Source of the DNA: Halomonas sp.
Lineage (GTDB): Bacteria > Pseudomonadota > Gammaproteobacteria > Pseudomonadales > Halomonadaceae
Length of the DNA stretch: 47,812 nucleotides
Reading direction: 5' to 3'
Assembly (NCBI RefSeq): GCF_030457605.1
Contig: NZ_JAKDUR010000013.1
Span: 1 to 47,812, forward strand
Position 1 is the stretch's first letter; every line of letters starts with the position of its first letter. A model generated the notes under the pieces. That model did not search any database and was not told the origin of the DNA. It saw only the letters and a program-made list of their open reading frames with translations. Of the stretch, positions 18,183 through 29,128 are shown in pieces. The position numbers and the translations under genes are program-made.

Positions 18183-20461
18183 TCATTGGTTCCTTTTTGG
18201 CCTTCATTTTGCTGCCGTTCGAGGCGGTCCACTTTCTGAAACCCGCGGGGCAACTTGCTGCCGCGCCGCCCGCGTTCACCGCGGTAATAGCTCAAATCAT
18301 TGGGCTTGATGGTCAGTTTGCGCTTGCCGGCGTGTACCACCAGCGCGTCGCTTTCAGCCAACACGGCCATATCACGCACAAACTCTTCCCGGCTGGCCGC
18401 CCGGGCACCGGGGATATCCAGCATCTTGATGCCTTTACCCTTGGCCATCTCCGGCAGTTGCGACAGCAAAAACAGCAGCAACCGCCCTTCGTTGGAGATC
18501 GCTGCGACCCACAGGGCTTCTTTGCTTTCAGGCAAGGCAACAGGCGGCAACACGCTACAGCCTTTGGGCAGAGTCAGCGCCGCCTTGCCGGCCTTGTTCT
18601 TGCCGGTTAGCGCATCCAGCCGGGTGACAAAACCGTAACCGCCGTCGGAGGCCAGCACAAAGCGTTGCTCGGGCGGGGCCAGCAGCACACCGGCCATTTG
18701 CGCGCCGGCCGCCACGTTCACACGGCCGGTCACCGGCTCACCCTGCCCCCGGGCGCTGGGCAAATTGTGCGCGGCCAGCGTATAGGCACGACCGGTATCG
18801 TCGAGCAGCACCAGCGGCTGATTGGTCTTGCCCTGTGCGGCCAGATGGAAACAGTCGCCGGCCTTGTACGAGAGCCCTGCCGGATCAATATCGTGGCCTT
18901 TTGCGGCACGTACCCAGCCTTTTTCGGACAGCACCACGGTAATCGGGTCGGCCCCCAGCAGCTCTACCTCGGACAGCGCTTTGGCGTCCTCGCGTTCGAC
19001 CAGCGGCGAGCGGCGCGCATCGCCATGAGCCTTGCCCGCCGCGCGGATTTCCTTCTCGATCAGCGTGGTCAGCCGGGCTTCGCTGCCCAGCAGCCCCTGC
19101 AGGTGCTTGCGTTCTTTTTCCAGCGCGTCCTGCTCGCCGCGGATTTTCATTTCTTCGAGCCTGGCCAGATGGCGCAGCCGCAGCTCCAGCACCGCTTCGG
19201 CCTGGCGCTCGGAAAGCCCGAACGCGGCGATCAGTTCGGCCTTGGGTTCGTCCTCTTCGCGGATGATGCGGATCACCTCATCCAGATTGAGGTAGGCGGC
19301 CAGCAGCCCTTCCAGCAGGTGCAGACGGTCCTCAACCTTGCCCAAGCGATGTTCCAGACGGCGACGCACCGTGGTACGACGAAAGCTCAGCCACTGACCC
19401 AAAAGCTCCGGCAGCGACATGACCTGGGGGCGGCCATCCAGACCAATCACGTTGAAGTTGACGCGAATGTTCTTTTCCAGGTCAGTGGTGGCAAACAGGT
19501 GCGCCATCAGTGGTTCTACCTCGACCCGGCTCGAGCGCGGTTCGATCACCAGACGCGTGGGCTCTTCGTGGGTCGATTCATCGCGCAGATCGGCGACCAT
19601 GGGCAGCTTTTTGGCCTGCATTTGCGCGGCAATCTGTTCGAGCACCTTGGCTCCACTGACCTGATACGGCAGCGCGGTAATCACGATATTGGCGTCTTCA
19701 CGCTCGAAGCGGGCGCGCATTTTGACCGAGCCGCGCCCGGCTTCGTAGAGCTTTTTCAGGTCCGCTCGGGGCGTAATGATCTCTGCCGCCGTCGGGAAAT
19801 CCGGTGCCGGCAGATAGTCCATCAGATCGGTCGTGGTGGCGTCGGGGTGGCGCAGCAGATGGCAAGTGGCATCGACCACCTCGCTTACGTTGTGCGGCAC
19901 AATATCGGTGGCCATGCCCACGGCAATCCCGGTCCCGCCGTTAAGCAGAATATGGGGAAGTTGCGCGGGCAACACCGTGGGTTCCTGCATGGTGCCGTCA
20001 AAGTTGGGCGTCCAATCCACCGTGCCCTGGCCCAGCTCGGCGAGCAGCACTTCGGCAAACTTCGAGAGTTTGGCCTCGGTGTAGCGCATGGCGGCGAACG
20101 ACTTGGGATCGTCAGGGCTGCCCCAGTTGCCCTGCCCATCCACCAGCGGATAGCGGTAGCTGAAAGGTTGCGCCATCAGCACCATGGCTTCGTAGCAGGC
20201 GCTGTCGCCGTGGGGATGAAACTTGCCCAGCACGTCGCCTACCGTACGCGCGGACTTCTTGTACTTGGCGCTGGCCGAGAGTGAAAGTTCGCGCATGGCG
20301 TAGATAATGCGCCGCTGTACGGGCTTCAAGCCGTCGCCGATGTTGGGCAACGCACGATCGAGAATCACGTACATCGAGTAGTCGAGGTAGGCTTTTTCGG
20401 TGTAGTCGCGCAGGGAAAGGCGCTCAACGTCGCCTTCCGCCACGGAAATGTCCATGGTCAT
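18179..20461 (-). CDS. parC: DNA topoisomerase IV subunit A
   Basis: Catalytic subunit of topoisomerase IV, which decatenates daughter chromosomes. At 760 residues it is ParC-sized rather than GyrA-sized. The breakage-reunion domain holds the active-site Tyr127 in [10 protein letters not shown]. The quinolone region reads [10 protein letters not shown], with Ser87 and Glu91 matching the quinolone-sensitive E. coli residues Ser80 and Glu84. The C-terminal beta-pinwheel starts after about residue 500. An in-frame ATG six bases later (20455) is an alternative start. It follows parE by about 70 bases on the same strand and overlaps serB. Confidence 0.96.
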   Translation of the reverse strand: MTMDISVAEGDVERLSLRDYTEKAYLDYSMYVILDRALPNIGDGLKPVQRRIIYAMRELSLSASAKYKKSARTVGDVLGKFHPHGDSACYEAMVLMAQPFSYRYPLVDGQGNWGSPDDPKSFAAMRYTEAKLSKFAEVLLAELGQGTVDWTPNFDGTMQEPTVLPAQLPHILLNGGTGIAVGMATDIVPHNVSEVVDATCHLLRHPDATTTDLMDYLPAPDFPTAAEIITPRADLKKLYEAGRGSVKMRARFEREDANIVITALPYQVSGAKVLEQIAAQMQAKKLPMVADLRDESTHEEPTRLVIEPRSSRVEVEPLMAHLFATTDLEKNIRVNFNVIGLDGRPQVMSLPELLGQWLSFRRTTVRRRLEHRLGKVEDRLHLLEGLLAAYLNLDEVIRIIREEDEPKAELIAAFGLSERQAEAVLELRLRHLARLEEMKIRGEQDALEKERKHLQGLLGSEARLTTLIEKEIRAAGKAHGDARRSPLVEREDAKALSEVELLGADPITVVLSEKGWVRAAKGHDIDPAGLSYKAGDCFHLAAQGKTNQPLVLLDDTGRAYTLAAHNLPSARGQGEPVTGRVNVAAGAQMAGVLLAPPEQRFVLASDGGYGFVTRLDALTGKNKAGKAALTLPKGCSVLPPVALPESKEALWVAAISNEGRLLLFLLSQLPEMAKGKGIKMLDIPGARAASREEFVRDMAVLAESDALVVHAGKRKLTIKPNDLSYYRGERGRRGSKLPRGFQKVDRLERQQNEGQKGTNE

Positions 20462-20530
20462 CGATTGGTCTCTTTACTCAAAAACACGTGGCTCAACATC
20501 ATGTTCAGCCGGAATGCTGTCAAAGCGCGT

Positions 20531-22558
<2,028 letters not shown>

Positions 22559-22568
22559 TCACTGTTCT

Positions 22569-22582
22569 TTTTGTATACAAAA
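22569..22582. promoter_or_regulatory. 14-bp palindrome, GntR-type operator candidate
   Basis: A perfect 14-bp palindrome, TTTTGTATACAAAA, lies about 90 bases before the NCS1 transporter gene and 140 bases before parE. The TTGTATACAA core matches operators often bound by GntR-family regulators, many of which control nucleobase, hydantoin or amino-acid catabolism. No regulator gene is present in the window, so the binding protein is unknown. Confidence 0.5.
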
Positions 22583-22672
22583 GCCCGGAGGCACACTGAG
22601 TGGCCGCTCTACCATCACGGACGACAACCCTAAAATAAAATCAAACCCTGACAACAAGGTACCCTTTTCCCA

Positions 22673-24142
22673 ATGTCCGACATTTCCGACAAAGAGCTTG
22701 AAATAACCCATGGCTCCCGGCGTCTGTACAACGAAGATCTGGCTCCGGTCAAAAAGGCGTCCCGAACATGGGGCTGGTTTGAAATCTTCAACGTCTGGTC
22801 CAACGACATTCAAAGCCTGTTTGGCTATACCCTGGCGGCGTCCCTGTTCATTTCCTACGGGTTGAACGGTTGGCTGGTCATGGCGGCCATTATTCTGGCC
22901 GGCTGTGTGGTGATGGTACTGGTCAACCTTTCCGGTAAACCCAGCGTTAAATACGGTGTCCCCTTTCCCGTTCTCATTCGCGCCAGCATGGGGGTCTTTG
23001 GGGCCAACTTTCCTGCCATGCTGCGCGCCATTACCGGTATTTTCTGGTACGGCGTGCAAACCTACTTTGCTTCAACGGCGCTAGCTTTGCTGATGACTGC
23101 CCTGGTGGGAGATCCCGGCGGCCAGTGGCTGGGCATGTCCGCCGTCGACTGGCTGTCCTTTGCGCTGGTCTGGGTGTTTCAGGTGATGATGTTCTGGCAG
23201 GGCATCGAGCGCATCAAGCACTTCCTGAACTGGGCCGGTCCGCTGGTTTACGTGGTCATGGTGACGTTGATGATCATCATCTGGTACCAGGCGGGCAGCG
23301 ATTTGATTCCAGCTATCGGGACCATTTTCAGCGGTTCGAGCGATTTTGAAGGCAGCTCCCTCAGCGCTTTCCTCGCCATTACCGGTACCATGATCGCGTA
23401 TTTTGCCGCTGTGGTGATCAACTTTGGTGACTTCACCCGCTTTGTCAAAAGTGAACGGCAAATGAAAATCGGCAACCTGATCGGGCTTCCGCTCAACGTT
23501 GCCTTCTTTTCGTTCATCGCCCTTATCATCACCGCGGGAACGCTGGCCCTGTTCGGCGAAACCATGACCAATCCATCGGATATTATCGCCCATGTGGACT
23601 CACTTCCGCTAACCATTATCGCGGCTATCACCTTCTTTGCCGCCACCGTCGGGATCAACCTGGTCGCCAACTTCATCCCGCCGGCCTATGATCTGGCCAA
23701 CCTCTTCCCCAGCAAGATCAGCTTTCGCACCGGTGGGCTGATTACCGCCACCATTGCCTTTTTCGTTGGCGGCCTGTGGGTGGCTGTCATCAGCAATATC
23801 GGTATTGCCGGCTTCGTCAACGCCATCGGCGCTATCGTGGCGCCTTTCTACGGTATTATCGTGGTGGATTATTACCTGATCCGTCGGCAGAAACTCAATA
23901 TTCAGGACATGTTCTCCAGGGATCCGGACGGGGCCTACTACTATGTAAGAGGCTGGAACAAGCGTGCCATCATGGCCTTTGCGCTTGCCGCCATTTTCTC
24001 CATTTCATCCGTCTGGGTACCGGCGCTTGAATCACTCGGCGGCTACGCCTGGCTGCTCGGCGCAGCCCTTGGCGGCATTTTCTACCGCCTGCTGATGATA
24101 GGGAAATGCCCGTCAGCCGAGCAGCAGGCACGCGCCCACTGA
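22673..24142 (+). CDS. NCS1-family nucleobase/hydantoin-type cation symporter
   Basis: A 489-residue membrane protein with about 12 helices, of the cytosine/purine/uracil/thiamine/allantoin permease family (PF02133). Motifs seen: SLFGYTLAASLF near residue 47, VKYGVPFPVLIRASMG near 100, RAITGIFWYGVQTYFAS, and NFGDFTRF near 262. These transporters take up a nucleobase or hydantoin with Na+ or H+; the exact substrate cannot be told. Start at 22673 is the only ATG that gives the usual N-terminus; the ribosome site is weak (AAGG, 12 bases away). It is monocistronic: a terminator follows, and pgi converges from the other strand. A GntR-type palindrome upstream may control it. Confidence 0.88.
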   Translation: MSDISDKELEITHGSRRLYNEDLAPVKKASRTWGWFEIFNVWSNDIQSLFGYTLAASLFISYGLNGWLVMAAIILAGCVVMVLVNLSGKPSVKYGVPFPVLIRASMGVFGANFPAMLRAITGIFWYGVQTYFASTALALLMTALVGDPGGQWLGMSAVDWLSFALVWVFQVMMFWQGIERIKHFLNWAGPLVYVVMVTLMIIIWYQAGSDLIPAIGTIFSGSSDFEGSSLSAFLAITGTMIAYFAAVVINFGDFTRFVKSERQMKIGNLIGLPLNVAFFSFIALIITAGTLALFGETMTNPSDIIAHVDSLPLTIIAAITFFAATVGINLVANFIPPAYDLANLFPSKISFRTGGLITATIAFFVGGLWVAVISNIGIAGFVNAIGAIVAPFYGIIVVDYYLIRRQKLNIQDMFSRDPDGAYYYVRGWNKRAIMAFALAAIFSISSVWVPALESLGGYAWLLGAALGGIFYRLLMIGKCPSAEQQARAH

Positions 24143-24172
24143 TACTTGCCTGGCGCGCAACCTGTCATATCG

Positions 24173-24199
24173 ACCCCGCTTTAATCGGCGGGGTTTTTT
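24173..24199 (+). terminator. Rho-independent terminator after NCS1 transporter gene
   Basis: A 7-bp stem (ACCCCGC with GCGGGGT) and 8-base loop are followed by six T residues. It starts 30 bases after the transporter stop and overlaps the stop codon of the convergent pgi gene at 24181. Confidence 0.9.
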
Positions 24200-25881
24200 C
24201 TGCCCACCGCCCAGAAGGCTTCCATCAGCCCGCGGGTGGAGGCGTCCATACCGTCGGGGGCGGCTTCGCCTTCGAGGATCCTGCCGGTTTGTCCGGCAAT
24301 CTGTTTGCCCAGCTCTACTCCCCACTGGTCAAACGGGTTGATGTCCCAAATCACCGCCTGAACAAATACCTTGTGTTCATATAACGCGATGAGTGAGCCC
24401 AGCGTTTCGGGCGTCAACCGGTCAAGCAGCACCGTGGTGGAGGGCTGATTGCCGCGATAGCGTTTGTGTGCAGGGCGCGGAGCGTCGTCGTCGATAGCGT
24501 CGTCGCCCAGCATCAAGAGCCGCGACTGGGCAAAGCAGTTGGCCAGCGTCAGCCGGTGCTGGGACTGCAGCAGCCGGCGGGTGTCGGCATCCTGTACGTC
24601 GTCGTAACGCGTCAACGGGGCGATAAAGTCGCACACTACCGGCTGGGTGCCCTGGTGCAGCAACTGATAAAACGCGTGCTGGGCATTGGGCCCAAGCTGG
24701 CCCCAGAGCACCGGGCAGGTGGAGTAGCCGGTCGGCTCGCCATCGCGGGTGACAGATTTGCCGTTGGACTCCATTTCCAGCTGTTCCAGGTAGGCAGAAA
24801 AATATTCCAGCCGACCGTCGTAGGGCAAAATGGAATGCGCACGGATATCCAGAAAGTTGACGTTCCAGATGCCGGCCAGCGCCAGCATTACCGGCGCATT
24901 GCCTTCAAGCGGGGCGCTGGCGAAATGCTCGTCCATGGCGTGGGCGCCGGCGAGCAGACGGCGGAAGTTATCCATGCCGATGACCAGCGCAATGGGCAAC
25001 CCAATGGTGCCCCACAGTGAGTAGCGCCCGCCGACCCACTCCCAGAACTTCAACTGATGTTCCGGCGTAATGCCCCACTGGGTCATTTTTTCCGGGCAGG
25101 CAGAGACCCCGATAAAGTGCTGGCGAATAACCAGCTCGGGGCTGATCGGCGTTGCCCCCTGGCGCGTCAGGCGCGACAGCAGCCAGTCCCGTGCGGTGTT
25201 GGCATTGGATAGCGTATCCACGGTGGTAAACGACTTGGACGAGAGCACAAACAGCGTGGTTTCAGGATCAAGCCGACTTAAATAGTCGACCAGCTGCGAG
25301 CCGTCCATGGTCGAAGCAAAATGCACCTTCAGCCGGTGAATATCGTCCGGGCGGAAATCGGCCAGCGCGTGAGTCACCATCTGCGGGCCAAGGTCAGAGC
25401 CGCCCACGCCCAGGTTCACCACCCGCTGGATGGGCTTGCCTGTCGCCCCCCGCCACTGGCCGGCGTGCAGCCTGGCGACCAGCGCTTCCATTTGCGCCAG
25501 ACTTTCATGCACCGCCGCTGCCACGTCTTCGCCATCAACATTGAGCGAAGCCCCCTCCGGCAGGCGCAGCGCGGTGTGTAGCGCCGGACGATTTTCACTT
25601 TTGTTGACCCGCCGGCCGCTCAAAAGTCCGTCGATGGCTTCGGGCACGCCGGCCTCCCGGGCCAGCGCCAGCAGATGCTCAAGGGTTTCACCGCTCCAGC
25701 GCTGTTTGGACAGATCCAGCGTCAGTCCGGCCACACGACGGCTAAACGTGGCAAAACGTTCGCCCTCTGCATCGCGCTCGAATAGCGCCTTGAGCGGCAG
25801 TTTTTTTTGCGTCTCGGCGTGGCGCAACAGTGCCTGCCAGGCCGGCAGTGTATCGGGCGTTGCGGGTGCGGCGTTGGCCAT
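24181..25881 (-). CDS. pgi: Glucose-6-phosphate isomerase
   Basis: Interconverts glucose-6-phosphate and fructose-6-phosphate in the cytoplasm. The 566-residue protein has the two SIS sugar-isomerase signatures: GVGGSDLGP near residue 155, SKSFTT near 214, the ESNGKS region near 370 with its GYSTCPVLWGQLG follow-on, and FDQWGVELGKQ near 520, holding catalytic Lys. Length is slightly above E. coli Pgi (549). ATG at 25881 has GAGAG upstream. It stands alone, convergent with the NCS1 gene and divergent from cmoA. Confidence 0.96.
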   Translation of the reverse strand: MANAAPATPDTLPAWQALLRHAETQKKLPLKALFERDAEGERFATFSRRVAGLTLDLSKQRWSGETLEHLLALAREAGVPEAIDGLLSGRRVNKSENRPALHTALRLPEGASLNVDGEDVAAAVHESLAQMEALVARLHAGQWRGATGKPIQRVVNLGVGGSDLGPQMVTHALADFRPDDIHRLKVHFASTMDGSQLVDYLSRLDPETTLFVLSSKSFTTVDTLSNANTARDWLLSRLTRQGATPISPELVIRQHFIGVSACPEKMTQWGITPEHQLKFWEWVGGRYSLWGTIGLPIALVIGMDNFRRLLAGAHAMDEHFASAPLEGNAPVMLALAGIWNVNFLDIRAHSILPYDGRLEYFSAYLEQLEMESNGKSVTRDGEPTGYSTCPVLWGQLGPNAQHAFYQLLHQGTQPVVCDFIAPLTRYDDVQDADTRRLLQSQHRLTLANCFAQSRLLMLGDDAIDDDAPRPAHKRYRGNQPSTTVLLDRLTPETLGSLIALYEHKVFVQAVIWDINPFDQWGVELGKQIAGQTGRILEGEAAPDGMDASTRGLMEAFWAVGRKNPAD

Positions 25882-25986
25882 GAAAGCTCTCTCTTGTCGC
25901 GTGATGATGTGGTCATGCCTGAGCAGCGCGTACCGGGTCTGGCCGCGTCATGGTGGGGCGCGTAAACTATGGCTCTGTTTTTGAAC

Positions 25987-26032
25987 GATCGTCTTTGACT
26001 GATCGTTTTCACGGATCGTTTTTTACGGATCG
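25987..26032. repeat. GATCGT periodic repeat before cmoA
   Basis: GATCGT occurs at 25987, 26001 and 26014, and GATCG(G) at 26028, giving four copies spaced 13-14 bases over 46 bases, just 10 bases before the cmoA start. Each includes a GATC tetranucleotide, so the stretch is also a dense cluster of possible Dam sites. The role is unknown. Confidence 0.6.
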
Positions 26033-26041
26033 GGCTGCCCC

Positions 26042-26785
26042 ATGAGTGATGCATCTTACCGTGACGCCATCTTTTCGACACCCCTTGACCGGGTGGCGCG
26101 GTTTTCGTTTGACGAGAAAGTGGTGGCGTGCTTTCCCGATATGATTCGCCGTTCGGTGCCCGGCTATGGCCAGGTACTGGGCATGCTGGGGCTGATTGCC
26201 CAACGCCATCTGCGTCACGGCGCCCGGGTGTATGATCTCGGCTGCTCGCTGGGCGCTGGAGGACTGGCGCTGGCCGGGGCGCTACCCGCCGATGCGTTTA
26301 CCTACGAAGGTATCGACGTTTCGCCGGCCATGGCCGAACGTGCCCGGCACACTTTTGCCGACGAGTGCCCGGAGTATGCCATGCAGGTGGAGCTGGCCGA
26401 TATTCGCCGGTTCGAGTACGCACCGGCGGGCATGATCATGCTCAACTTCACCCTGCAGTTTTTGCCGCCCGACGACCGTGACGCCCTGCTGGCAAGGCTT
26501 TATCAGGCGCTGGAGCCCGGCGGCGTGCTGATTCTCTCGGAAAAAACCGTGGACGCCGACGAGTACGATAACGCCTGGCGGGTCGAGCGTTACCACGATT
26601 TCAAGCGCGCCAACGGCTACAGCGACATGGAAATCAGCCAGAAGCGCAACGCGCTGGAAAACGTACTGGTGCCGGATACGCTGGAAGCCCATCACGCCCG
26701 GCTTGAACGCAGCGGTTTTGCCCGCTCGATGACGTGGTTTCAGTACCTGAACTTTGCTTCCATGGTCGCTTTCAAGGAGGGGTAA
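26042..26785 (+). CDS. cmoA: Carboxy-S-adenosyl-L-methionine synthase
   Basis: Makes carboxy-SAM from SAM and prephenate, the carboxymethyl donor for tRNA wobble uridine modification. The 247-residue protein has the [17 protein letters not shown]-terminal region of CmoA and a class I methyltransferase SAM loop, [15 protein letters not shown] near residue 60, then [12 protein letters not shown]. Length equals E. coli CmoA. cmoB follows with no gap (TAA then ATG), so the two are translated together. The start has only a weak ribosome site, and a GATCGT repeat lies immediately upstream. Confidence 0.95.
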   Translation: MSDASYRDAIFSTPLDRVARFSFDEKVVACFPDMIRRSVPGYGQVLGMLGLIAQRHLRHGARVYDLGCSLGAGGLALAGALPADAFTYEGIDVSPAMAERARHTFADECPEYAMQVELADIRRFEYAPAGMIMLNFTLQFLPPDDRDALLARLYQALEPGGVLILSEKTVDADEYDNAWRVERYHDFKRANGYSDMEISQKRNALENVLVPDTLEAHHARLERSGFARSMTWFQYLNFASMVAFKEG

Positions 26786-27790
26786 ATGGCCCGCCCGACG
26801 ACACCCACCGACGACCAGCGCGCGCTGTATCAGGCGTTTCTGGATCAGGGGCTGACAGAATGGCTTGCCCTGCTGCCCGAGCAGCTGGCTACGGGCCTTG
26901 ACCGCTGCCGCCACGGCGATCTGCCGATGTGGGAAAAAGCCGTGGCCAAGCTGCCCGAGCTACCCGATGAGCGCCGCGTGACCCTGGATGCCGACACCGT
27001 GTGCGTGGACGTGACGCTTGACGAGAGCCGCCGGCGCCAGTGCGATAATCTTTTGCGCAAGCTCACACCGTGGCGCAAGGGGCCGTATTCACTGGGCGGG
27101 ATCGAGATTGATACCGAGTGGCGCTCGGACTGGAAATGGCAGCGCGTGGCCCCGCACCTGGCGCCGCTTGCCGGGCGCAAGGTGCTCGACGTGGGCGGCG
27201 GCAGCGGCTACCACGCCTGGCGCATGGCAGGCGCCGGCGCCTGCTTTGCACTGGTGATTGACCCCTCGCCGCGCTTTTACTGGCAGTTTCAGGCGGTGCG
27301 CCACTTTGTCGGCGACGCCGACGGCGGTTGCACACATTTTTTGCCCGTGGGCATTGAAGATGTGCCCGATAACCTGGGCTTTTTTAACACCGTATTTTCC
27401 ATGGGCGTGCTCTACCACCGCTCCTCACCGCTTGAACACATTCAGCAGCTCAAGGACGCGCTCGCCCCCGGCGGTGAGCTGGTGCTGGAAACCCTGGTGG
27501 TGGAAGGCGACGAGCAGACCGTGCTGTTGCCCGGCAGCCGCTACGCGGCCATGCCCAACGTCTATTTTCTCCCGTCGTCCCGGGCGCTGTGCCACTGGCT
27601 TGAACGCTGTGGTTTCCACAATGTTCGAGTGGTGGACGAAGCCATTACGTCGCTCTGTGAGCAGCGCTCAACCGAGTGGATGACGTATCAATCACTGGCC
27701 GACTTTCTCGACCCCGACGACCGCACCAAAACGATCGAAGGCTATCCCGCGCCGCGCCGGGCAGTGATTATCGCCAACAAACCGGCATAA
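26786..27790 (+). CDS. cmoB: tRNA U34 carboxymethyltransferase
   Basis: Transfers the carboxymethyl group from carboxy-SAM to 5-hydroxyuridine at tRNA position 34, forming cmo5U, which widens wobble decoding. The 334-residue protein matches CmoB in length and motifs: WRKGPYSLGGIEIDTEWRSD split near residue 92, the SAM-binding VLDVGGGSGYH near 132, and FSMGVLYHRSSPLEHI near 205. It starts directly after the cmoA stop, with a strong AAGGAGGGG ribosome site inside the end of cmoA. It converges with the App1-type phosphatase gene (18-base gap). Confidence 0.95.
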   Translation: MARPTTPTDDQRALYQAFLDQGLTEWLALLPEQLATGLDRCRHGDLPMWEKAVAKLPELPDERRVTLDADTVCVDVTLDESRRRQCDNLLRKLTPWRKGPYSLGGIEIDTEWRSDWKWQRVAPHLAPLAGRKVLDVGGGSGYHAWRMAGAGACFALVIDPSPRFYWQFQAVRHFVGDADGGCTHFLPVGIEDVPDNLGFFNTVFSMGVLYHRSSPLEHIQQLKDALAPGGELVLETLVVEGDEQTVLLPGSRYAAMPNVYFLPSSRALCHWLERCGFHNVRVVDEAITSLCEQRSTEWMTYQSLADFLDPDDRTKTIEGYPAPRRAVIIANKPA

Positions 27791-27808
27791 CGCCCAGGGG
27801 CGGCCCGG

Positions 27809-28933
27809 CTAGCCCTCCGAGCTTTCCGCCTGTCGCTGCACATCACGCTGCACCGCCTGCTGGCCATGGGTGGAAATGAGGCCGCGTTCAAACGCGTGCT
27901 GCGCCATTTTCAGGCTGTCCTCGGCCAGAATCAGCTCACAGGCGCTGCCTGCCATTTTTTCACGCAATCGGTTGATGGCCGCCTCCCGAGCGGGGTCCTT
28001 GTCGACCCGGCGGATATACACCGCGACAATGCGCTCGGGATACGCGCTGACAATGTCCGCATACACTTCCGGGTCGTGCTGGCCGCTGTCGCCCACCAGC
28101 ACACAGGGCATGTCCTCGAACAGTCTGAGCATCCGCTCGATCAGCTCGCGTTTGTGATCTTCCGCCCGGCGCGGCCAGGGATGCCGCCAGGACAACCCCC
28201 ACTCGCGCAGAAACAGAATCGGCCCGACCGGGATGCGATTAAGCTGAAAAAACGCTTCGAGCATTTCATAAATCGCCCAGGGGCCGCGTGAAACGTAGAG
28301 GACCGGACGCTCCTGCTTGCCGCTTTTCCCCCGGTGCAGCGCCTGATACAGCGCGGCCACGCCGGGAAACGCCGTGCGCCGCTCGGCTTTTTTCACAAAC
28401 AGGCGGTAAAGCATCTTGAGCTTTTCGGCAACGCCGGTGAACATCACCGTATCGTCGATATCGCTGATCACCAGCAGGTCGGTTTCCTGTGGCGGAATAT
28501 AGACTTCGGAATGAGTACGCACCAGCGGATGCCCTTCAGCGCGGACTTCGATATCGGCCCGATGCCAGGATACGTCAATGGGCAGCGGTGACTCCAGCGT
28601 CAAACGCACGTTGAAATATCCGTCGCGGTCGGTCACCACCTGACGATGATTCTTGCCCAGATTCACATCCACCCGGGCCCGTACCACACCACGGCGTAGC
28701 ACACGTCGGGCCACATCCGCCGTATCACGCAGCGCGCCCCGGCGCGGAATGACCCGGCCCAGCGCCACCTGCTGATATACCCGCCCCATGACAAACGCCT
28801 CGTGCTGGGAGCCATAACCACGGTACGGATGCACCACCATACCGCCGCGGCCGTGGTCCCGGCGCATGGGCGAGGCGGCCACGTGTAACAGGCGTTTGGT
28901 AAAGTGCGATATCTGCCGCAATCCGTTTTTCAT
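27809..28933 (-). CDS. App1-type phosphatidate-phosphatase-domain protein (DUF2183)
   Basis: A 374-residue protein. The N-terminal half includes a transthyretin-like segment (TDRDGYFNVRL near residue 125). The C-terminal half is the App1/DUF2183 HAD-like domain: VISDIDDTVMFTG near residue 157 (DxDxT catalytic motif), LYVSRGPWAIYEML near 225, and VGDSGQHDPEVY near 283. Yeast App1 is a Mg2+-dependent phosphatidate phosphatase; the substrate of bacterial members is not established. No signal peptide is visible, so it is probably cytoplasmic. The ATG has AAGGAG upstream. It stands alone on this strand after cysDN and converges with cmoB. Confidence 0.82.
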   Translation of the reverse strand: MKNGLRQISHFTKRLLHVAASPMRRDHGRGGMVVHPYRGYGSQHEAFVMGRVYQQVALGRVIPRRGALRDTADVARRVLRRGVVRARVDVNLGKNHRQVVTDRDGYFNVRLTLESPLPIDVSWHRADIEVRAEGHPLVRTHSEVYIPPQETDLLVISDIDDTVMFTGVAEKLKMLYRLFVKKAERRTAFPGVAALYQALHRGKSGKQERPVLYVSRGPWAIYEMLEAFFQLNRIPVGPILFLREWGLSWRHPWPRRAEDHKRELIERMLRLFEDMPCVLVGDSGQHDPEVYADIVSAYPERIVAVYIRRVDKDPAREAAINRLREKMAGSACELILAEDSLKMAQHAFERGLISTHGQQAVQRDVQRQAESSEG

Positions 28934-28959
28934 GCTGAGGCTCCTTGCTCAGAGACGCC

Positions 28960-28984
28960 CGATAAAAAGTCGGCTTTTTTATCG
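28960..28984. repeat. Inverted repeat upstream of App1-type gene
   Basis: CGATAAAAAG and CTTTTTTATCG form 10-bp arms (one extra T) around a 4-base centre, 27-51 bases before the App1-type start. It could be an operator or a weak terminator of leftward transcription from cysN. Confidence 0.45.
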
Positions 28985-29052
28985 CACAACGCTTACATGG
29001 GGTAACAGCCAGACAGGCTACGCCCTGCCGCGATACACGGCAAACGGCAACC

Positions 29053-29088
29053 AAAAAGCGACGCCCCGCACTGGGCGAGGCGTCGCTT
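29053..29088 (-). terminator. Rho-independent terminator of cysDN
   Basis: On the minus strand a 10-bp perfect stem (AAGCGACGCC with GGCGTCGCTT) encloses a 13-base loop and is followed by five T residues. It begins 41 bases after the cysN stop codon. Confidence 0.88.
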
Positions 29089-29128
29089 GGCAGGCCTGAT
29101 GCACAAGCCCTGTGATACGTGCCAACGG

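Noticed and set aside
20191-20235. Quinolone-resistance change in parC
   Set aside because: Ser87 and Glu91 are the sensitive-type residues; nothing unusual.
18665-20284. A 539-codon open frame opposite parC
   Set aside because: Antisense shadow of parC, with His/Gln/Gly-rich composition typical of such frames.
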